32,534 bases of DNA from an uncultured Porphyromonadaceae bacterium (lineage in GTDB: Bacteria > Bacteroidota > Bacteroidia > Bacteroidales > UBA11471): assembly GCA_900547555.1 (NCBI GenBank), contig URHG01000026.1:1-32534 (forward strand), written 5' to 3'. Of this stretch, positions 15,125 through 24,100 are shown one piece after another (the first letter of the stretch is position 1; the number at the start of each line of letters is the position of its first letter). The notes under the pieces are model-generated. The model saw nothing but the letters and a program-made list of their open reading frames with translations, was not told the origin of the DNA and searched no databases. A program made the position numbers and the translations under genes.

Positions 15125-18100
15125 CTAATACACGGCTACTTTATAGGACTTACGCACCCCGGACGAAACAATATCGACGATATACACGCCCTCCTTATCG
15201 ACAGGAGCCGTATATTGTTCTCCTGCACTCACGGCATCGAGACGGCAAGTACCCGAGGTATCGAACATGCGTATGCGGTCGCCGCCGCCAAGTCCCTTGA
15301 CATAAAGCGTGCGTTCATAGACATAGACCTGCACCGCACTCTCCATCGCCTCGCTGCGGCGGAAAGCAAGCGAGAATCGACCGGACTCATCGCCCGCCCC
15401 ATCGGAGGCAAACGTATAGGCCGACTCCTTCAAATCGGTAACCTGCCCCGTCGCATTATCGGTAAGGAGTATGACGTCGTAATCTTCGGCAAGCGTCCCG
15501 TCGGGCAGGTCGATCGTGTACATACCGCTGTCGGCCACATACACACCTACCGGGGTAACAGCCGTTTCATCGACCGCAGCAGCCAGCGAAAAACGAGTTC
15601 CCGTCGACGGATTGGCAATATATATCTGCGGTACGTCATCATTCATACTCATAAATTTGATACCGTCGCGTCCTACTTCGTATGCCAACGCTCCTGCCGA
15701 CGACTTCTGCGTCCTCAAAGCGACCTCGTCGCTTCCTGCTTCTCCCGAAATGCGCAACGCCAAATTCTGCCGGGAAGAGGCATAGGCATTGCCTTCCGAT
15801 ACTTGCGGTTGCGGGAAAATCAATTCCTCTACCGACCCGTTGTCGATGACAGCCGTCTGGGTAAAGATACCGTCGCCCACGCCCACGCTATCGGTTCCTC
15901 CCGTCCACGACTCGGTCGTTTTATAGGTCTGCTCGTCATACGAGTAAAGAAGATGCGGCAGATCTATACCACCAAAATCATAAGAAGCGACCAGATAAGG
16001 AATACCGAAGAGATTCCAGCCCATATTTTCCTTATAGGTGAAACGGAACGACCCGTCGGCCTCGACCTCGGTGAGATTGTGCTGGGTAAGCGATACGGTC
16101 TTATCGGTATTGTCCTCGGTATAGACGGATGTTCCACGTCCCGTAAACCGATAAGTTCCCGCCTCGGACACACGAAGCCCGAAACCTTCTCCGGCAGCAA
16201 AAGAGTCTTTCACTTTCCAGAAATCGGAATTCGACTTGGCGTATTTCGTCAACGACTCGGCCCGACCCCGACCATCGTAATAAGCAGTCGTATCTTTCTC
16301 GGTCAAAGCACGGGGAATATACGTCGTTCCCTCATGCGTTACCCGTTCTATGCCGGCACGTTGCAGGGCATACGGCACGGCGGCCAGCTGCCACCCGGCG
16401 TTATCGTATTCACGCTCTACGGCTACATAGTCGAGGCTTACGGCATTGCCGCCGGCATAGAGTGAAGTGCCCTCTTTGAGCAAGAGGTATCCGGGAGCGA
16501 AGGTCGATGACAGGTTTACCAATTCGAGATTTCCGCTGTGTACATACACGACCGATCCTCCCGCCGGAGCTTGCGCGGCCTTATACCCCTCCTTGATATT
16601 CCATGTCTCGAAGCAGCCGTAATCGACCTGACCTGCAAACAAGCGTTCGTTACCCATGATGTCGCGGTCGGTGTTGTAGTCGATATATTGTCCGAAATCA
16701 CCGAGATCGGACGGTTTTTCATTACCGCCTTTATCGATGGCCGCGCTCAACTCTTTGAGTTGATACGAGAACAATCCTTCGAGATAAGGATTATAGGGAT
16801 TACCGTCGTTTTTCAGATCCGCGTCGGTATAAAGCATACCGTCGAGCATACGGTTTTCAGTGGCAATGGTATTGATCATCTTTCCGCCGTCAGAGACAAC
16901 AGGCCTCTTCCCTTCGGGGGCATCTACGGTAAGGTTCACCAGCGTACCGCCGTCGTTCTTCACTACGGGGGCGTCCGCCCCGGGTGTATTGCCCTCGATA
17001 AGCATATTGTAGAGCAATCCCTTGTTCTCGATCACCGGAACATTCCCGCCGGTAACCGTCATGCCGTGAACGTAATTGTTACGCAACGCCATTTTATCGG
17101 AGACACGCACGGCTGCCGCCGTCTTTTCTCCGGACGAAACGATTTCAAAACCGTCGAGCAAAACGGTACGGCCGAAGTCCTCCTCACTGTTATAAGAGAC
17201 GCCCTCTATCACTGTGCGGCTCGTGGTCGAGGCCAGCAGTCCGGGACGGTCGGCAGCTATTTTTCCTACCGTAACCTCGGACGTTACGCCGGCAGCGGTA
17301 ACAGTATCGGTATAGCTCGACTGCACGCTGCCATACAGCGACACGCCATTGTGCATCGTAATCGATTCGCCCGTGCTGCCTCCTTTGACAAACACGGTCG
17401 CATCGCCGCTGTTTTCACGGGTGGCGACATACACGGCGCACAAGTCGACCGCTTCTTGCAAACGTCCTTGTCCGAAGGCTTTTTCCCATGTCGTTCCGTC
17501 GCCGTCGATGGTCTTACCCGGTTGCACGTAGAGTACGGGGTAAAGGCGCTGATTGTTTTCGTACGCGCCCCGGTCGATATTCTCGTCATAGACACGGAGG
17601 TTACCCAGCGTTATGTCGTAACCCGACGACTGCCCGCCGGCTATTCCCAAAGCCTTCCGATATTCTGCCGAGTCGCCCTTGTTGAGGAGAATAGCCGAAG
17701 CTCCGATGTCGAAACTCCGCGCAGCCAAATCGTCGGTGTAGGGATTCTCGAAATTCGGACCTTTGATGACATCGTCGTTCTGCGACACGAGGTCGTCGTT
17801 GTTGTTTTCGGGCAAAGCAAGAGTCGTTGCGGTCAGATTCTGCACGGCATTGTACCGGATATTTTCGGAATTGATAATATTACAACCCGTCGCCGCCTTT
17901 ATGCCCAACTGAGAGCCGGGAATGTTTTCAGAACCACTCTCGTCGATTCCCGTGCCGCCGTTGCGCCAAAGTACCGAATTATAGAGTTTCGAGGGATAAC
18001 GAGAACCTTTATCGGTATCGCTATATATGCTATCCGAAAGCACGGGCACACCGGTATTCATCGCAAAGGTCGTATTGAACACTTCGGTATCGACGGCATC

Positions 18101-21100
18101 GAGCGGAACGCCCTTGTTGGAATGGAACAGCGTATTGTATATGAGCGACCGACCGCCGCGACCGGCAATTTTCACCACCGGCAAGGATTGGGCAACGCCG
18201 TCGTTTCCTCTGAATTCGCAACCGCTCAGCGTCAGCTTGGTTATGTCTTTATCGTCGGTTCCGGCTTTGGTCTCGTAGCGGAAAGCCGTTCCGTAGGGAT
18301 TTTCAAAGGTGATATTCTCTATCGTAACGGGTATGACCGACTCGTCCGATTCTCCGCCCGTATCGTCATTTTCCCGATTGGCTACATCTTCTATATTGAA
18401 GAGGGTCTTGACTCCCGAGTTCATGCTCGTAATGATAGTCTTATAAGCCTCACCCCGGTAGATGGAACTCTCGACGGGAATCGGCTGCCGCTGGTTGTCG
18501 TCGTTATAACCGCCGGCAATGCGTATCGACTTGATATTTTTCGTACCGGTGGTAGATTTATCGTCTCCCGAACCGTACTGGGTATTGATGACGAACCCGC
18601 CGTTCTTATTGACGGTATAAATCGGAGCGTATTCCCCCTCGGTCATAAAAATGACTTTGTCTTTCCCGTTACGGTTGAGGACGAGCCGCTCGATAGCCCG
18701 TTGCAGGTTACTGGTAGCGGTAGCCCATGACGAACCGTCATTGACGTTACCGGGTACTTCCTCGGTGCAGACATACAACGTATCGCCATCGATATTGAGC
18801 AGCGTGTGTTCATATTCATAGGCGCCTATATCGATATAAGTATTCTTTCCCGACTCGTCCTGCGACTTGTTGAGGTCGAGGGTGATACGGTTCAACGGGT
18901 GTCCCGAAGCGGTCTTCATGTAGACGCTATCGGGGCCCGGCAACAACGGACCGTACACGGTGATATTTCCCAACTCGATATAATTCGACAACGAAAAATA
19001 GAGGCCGCCTTTCCCTTCGCCGGAAGCTGCCCATTGCCAATCGCCATCGACATACTCCTGCTTGGCCCACCCCCAACCGGCATCGACCATCGGGTTGATA
19101 CGGCTCAGCGACCAGTCGGCCGACTGCTGGTAGCCGGCGACACCCGCCCGGGTCGAGGGATTGGAAAAGTTCGGCCCGTAGAGCGATCTGTTTTCGGGCG
19201 TCAGATTCACGTTGTTGTTTTTGAAATTCTCGATATTTCCCGATGCTTCTGCATCTTTGTCGCTTTCGCCCATCTCCGCAATTTTGTCCCAGCCCTCTTC
19301 ATAAGCACAGAAGTGCAGAATGTCGGGAGCAGCTTCATCAGACGGGTCATCGTAAAGCGAACCTTCCGTCTGCCATTTATTGATCGTGTAACGACCCTTT
19401 TCGGACTCATTTCCCCAAAAAACGGTATTGAAGACGAGATTTGAAGCAAGGTTAAGATCTTCTTTTCCTATACTCGACTTGTTCAACGAATAGATGCAGG
19501 GATAGCTGTCGGCCTTGTTACGCACCAGATTGCAGTTCACCACCCAGATACGGGAGTCGCTCTCGTTGAAAATCACACCGCCCAAATTGTCTGCTTCGTT
19601 ATTGGCGTAGAGCGAGTTGACCGAATAGACGGCGCCGTCGACATACAGCGCACCGCCCGAACCGACATACTCATCGGTCAATGATGATTTGACAGCTTCA
19701 TTGGCCGATATTTGGGAACTGAATATCGAGCAGATACCCGTATTGTAAATCGCGCCGCCCAGCACGCCGCTGTTACCGTAGATGAGACTGCGGCGTATCG
19801 TGAGCGGGATATACCGTCGGTCGGCCGACTGGTCGCTGTTGTCCGGACCTCTGTCGGTACCGTCGACACAGATGGCACCGCCCTTGTAGAAGTTGTCGGC
19901 GTATGCATCATCGCCCACGACCCGCTCGGCCGCATACCCGCCCGTAACGGTTACACCGTCGAGGATAATGGGATGTCCCACTTCCGGCTCCGAAGAAACA
20001 TGAGCAGGCAACGCTCCCACTTTACTGGTGTCGGCGCAGGCATAAATGACATGATACACGCCGAGCGAATTGTTCTCGCTGTTCGATTTTCCCGAGAAAA
20101 CGGTTTGGTGAGAAAATTCCCACGGTTCGATGATGGAGTTCCCGTTCAGGTCCATACGTTCGCGCTCCGCAAGGAACGTTTCGCTCTCTCCGCCTTTGAA
20201 TCCGATGCCGGCAATCTCATGCGTATTGCCGTCTTTGCGCTGGCAATAGAGTTCCTTACCCGAGAAACCGCCGTATATCGATACGCCCTCGGGTACGGTG
20301 AAGGTCGATGTGCGGGCATTCTCCACGGTCGTTCCGTCGCTCGCCACACGAGGCACATACGTACCGCCGGCCATATATATCTCGAAAGTCAGGTTTTCGT
20401 TGTTCACACCCTCGACCAAAGGCTCTTTCTTACTGCGGATATGTTTGATGTAACGCAGCGCGTCGTGCAGCTCGTACATGGGATAGACAAACGAGGCACC
20501 CCGAACCTGATAAATCGTATCTTTGCCCGCAAGCGAGGCTTCGAGCAGCTTATCGAGGTCGTCATGCACCAGCGTACCGTCGGTAACGAATATGCGTTGT
20601 ATGAGAACATCCGAGGGTGGAGCGATCGAGAAGCCCAGCGAACGGGCTCCCACATCGATGTTGTCGCCCACATTACGCACCCGGCCAGCGAAATCGTGCG
20701 TCGTAAGTTGTTTCTCCGGAAGCCATTTGTTATACTCTCCGTAAGGCATACCCGCCGCTGCCAATACCGATGTCTCCTCTATCATAAAAAGGGTATCTCC
20801 CTCGACAAATCGCACGCCGCTGTTGTTGTCGGCCGATACCGAACGGTTGTTCAGTCCGGGAATCTGCAAGTTTTCCACCGCCACATAAGAGAACAAATAC
20901 TTGTCGTCGTCGCTGCCATAGTTGCCATACACGTCTTTGGCATAATTGGCGGTATTGCCCCACACGACCGACGAATTGACATTCAACTGCCGCCCGGTGA
21001 AATAGATACCGCCGCCCTCGCCCGACGAATTGTTCTCTACGATGGTCGAAGCCACGATATAAGAGAGAGTTTCACCGTCGCCGGTCGCACCGTCGACGTA

Positions 21101-24100
21101 GATACCGCCGCCCATATCGGCGTTGTTATCGGTTACCAGCGTACCCGATACGATGGCTCCTGCCTTCTGGTAGATACCGCCACCCTCGCCCGAGGCCGTA
21201 TTACCCCGCACGATGCAGTTGCGTATGTGCGTGTAAGGCTCGGCCACCACGCCGCCGCCCTTGTTGTCGTACTCTTGCAGAGAGCCGTCGGCGTTACCGC
21301 CGGTAATGAAAAGGCCGTCGAGCACCGCATAGCCCGCCTCGGCGGGTATGGTCTTGTAGTTGTAGGTCTCGCCTTCACCTTCACGTATGAGGTCGCCGTT
21401 CTCGTCGTAGAGATACTCGGTAAATACCACTGCATGGTAGGTATTGATGAGCGAGGTATCGGCTGCCGACACATACTCGGCCTTGAAGGTCGTCTTGTTT
21501 CCGATGATGTTACGTGCTTCTTCCGTGAATGTCTCGTCGTAACCGCCCCACACTTCCACGCCACGAGGCACGATAAGGGCGTAGCTGCGGGGATCGGTCT
21601 CTTCCTCGACCATCTGCGACTCGCCCGGCACGACAGCCGTGCGACGCGGCGCGTAAGGGGTTGCACTACCTGCCACCTTCACGATATAACAACCGTCAGG
21701 ATCGGCGGCCTTCGCCCGGCCGGCGGCATCGAGCACCTTCTGCAACTTCATCCAGCAAGCTGCATTTTCGGGGCTGTTGGCCGAGGCGTTACCGCCGTCG
21801 GCGCCGCTATACGACACATAGTAGACATGGGCTTCCACCGTCTTTCCTCCGATAGACAGATCTTCTTCGACACTCGATTCGATACCATACGCACCGTTAT
21901 ACTCATACGCGCCTATATCGACGGTACAGTCCTGAATACGGTCGGCAAAATCGACATCGGTCGACGGCAGCGCGATACCGGCCGGCTCGTTGAGACCGGT
22001 ATTGACACAGGCAGAAGAGCCCGAAAGACGGTAGTTGTTCTGCGCTGCCGCTTCATCACCTTGTTCAAACGGATTCGGCAAGCCGGTTCCCTGCTTATTC
22101 CCGTTTCCTTCGGTTATTTTAGATTCGATATTGTCGGGCAACAAATTCGCCGTCTGCACATAACAGTTTCTAAAAGGATTGAGTTTGCTGGCGTCTTGCG
22201 CGCCTACGGCCGCCCCCGAATTACCGTAAATCAGGGTATTGAAGACATTCAATGTTACATCGGTATTGTAATTTCCCGTGTATTGGTGCATACCACCTGT
22301 ACCCCCAGAACCGTTATAAGCTACCGTATTATTGAAGAACGTGGCGTCTTCGATAAAGATACCTCCACCGTTGGTTTGTGCATAATTACGGCTCACGAGC
22401 AAGTTATATCCTGTTCCCAGAATCATATACATACCGCCGCCATAAGCCTCATCACTGCGTGTTACATTATTATATACGAAACAGTTTTCGACCGTTCCAT
22501 CGGGAGAGTCGCAATAGATACCGCCGCCCCGGTTACGATTTTTACCGGACGAACTGGCATTGTTGTAATTGTTTCGTACAACGCAATTTTTCAACGAAGC
22601 TCCTTGAAAAAGACGCACGCCGGCACCGCCGTCGCGATTGGCCGCCAAACCGTTGATAAAGCCGTGCCGTATGGTAAAACCGTCCCACAAAGCACCGTTA
22701 TATTTCAAGTAGTCGTCCCGTCGTTGGTCGGAAGCTCCGGAAGATGTACCCGTATTTCCATGTGAATACGTTCCGTCCAACGGGGCTTTGGTAGGCAGGC
22801 ACACATCGGGCTGGAACAGCACGTATTTACGGATATTCGAGGGCAAACCGGCCGACACCGTGTAACGACCGTTAACCGCATCGGTTACGGTTACGGGAGA
22901 GTCAACCTGTATCTGCAAAATCGTCTCGTAATCGGCGATACGGTCGGCGTAATCGCTGTTTTCGTCGTTCAGAGGAATTCCTTTGGCCAAGAGCGGACGA
23001 CGTTCGCTCTCGCCGGGACTGCCGGTATCGGCATCGGGAAAGCCACCCTTCACGGTTACCGAGTCGCGTATCACGAAACCTTTGTAATCGGTATAAGTAC
23101 CACCAGCTACCCACACTTCGAGACGTCTCATCGAGTCGCATGCAGCCCTCGATGCCATCTCCACCGCATATTGCAATCCACCCACATACTGCTCCTCGCG
23201 GGTATTGGTAATACGGTAAGGCTGAGAAATATCATTCCTCACCGCTCTTTCTATTTCTCTATTACTGGGTTCTCCCCCCAACCAAGTCTTATATATTCGA
23301 ATAGACCCTGTTGCTTGATAAGAATTATTTCCGGTATTTTCATAACCGTTCGCGCCATTACTCCACGTACAAGTACAAGTATAAGAATAATAATAATAAC
23401 GACCTTCGAATTGCTCGTCAACATTCTCTAAAACAGTATTAATAGTACTTTCTTCAATAGTTCCCCAGAATTGTTTGCTGGCATTGGAGCTTTCGCCGTA
23501 GGGACGGGTCTCATCACGGTAGCCGATATACCGGCTGTCGGTGGTAGAAATTTTCTTTTCTTCTTCACCCTCGGTAACAGCAACCTTATTATTGAGATCG
23601 TAAATGGCGTTTCCGTTAATGGCATTGGCCCACGACGAGCCGTCGCCGCCCCGGGAGAGGTCGACATTTCCCTCCGCGTCGCGGTAATCGCGAACATAGA
23701 AGACCCGGCCTTTGAGGGGCAGTTTGGAATTCTGGTAAGCGCCTATATCGGGGCCGCCGCCCGTCGTGCGGGGAGTAACGGTGGTAATATCGGTAGTAGT
23801 ATGGCCGGCATCGCCGCAAGCGTGGTTGATGATAGGATTCATATTGGAGGGCATATAAGAGGTGAGCCCGCCGTTATAGGTATTGAAAGCGTCGAGGGTG
23901 TATCCGATGTTACGGGTGGGATTCTCGCACACGGGATAGTTGGCATCGTTTTTATTGTAGGTCAGGGTCGAGAAATTGCCTTTGCCGGGAATGTTCGCCC
24001 CATTATCAAAGGCGCAATAGGTCGCCGAGACATTTTCGATGGTAAGGGCATCTGTTTCTTTGAGTTGCGTACAATCGGTAATGGCGAAACGGGCATTGCT

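Noticed and set aside
19712..22765. Very long + strand open frame (1017 codons) opposite the giant gene
   Set aside because: It is antisense to a protein with clear signal peptide, repeats and terminator, and has no family features; low stop density comes from the codon bias of the real gene. The same holds for 16538-18730 and 15017-16465.
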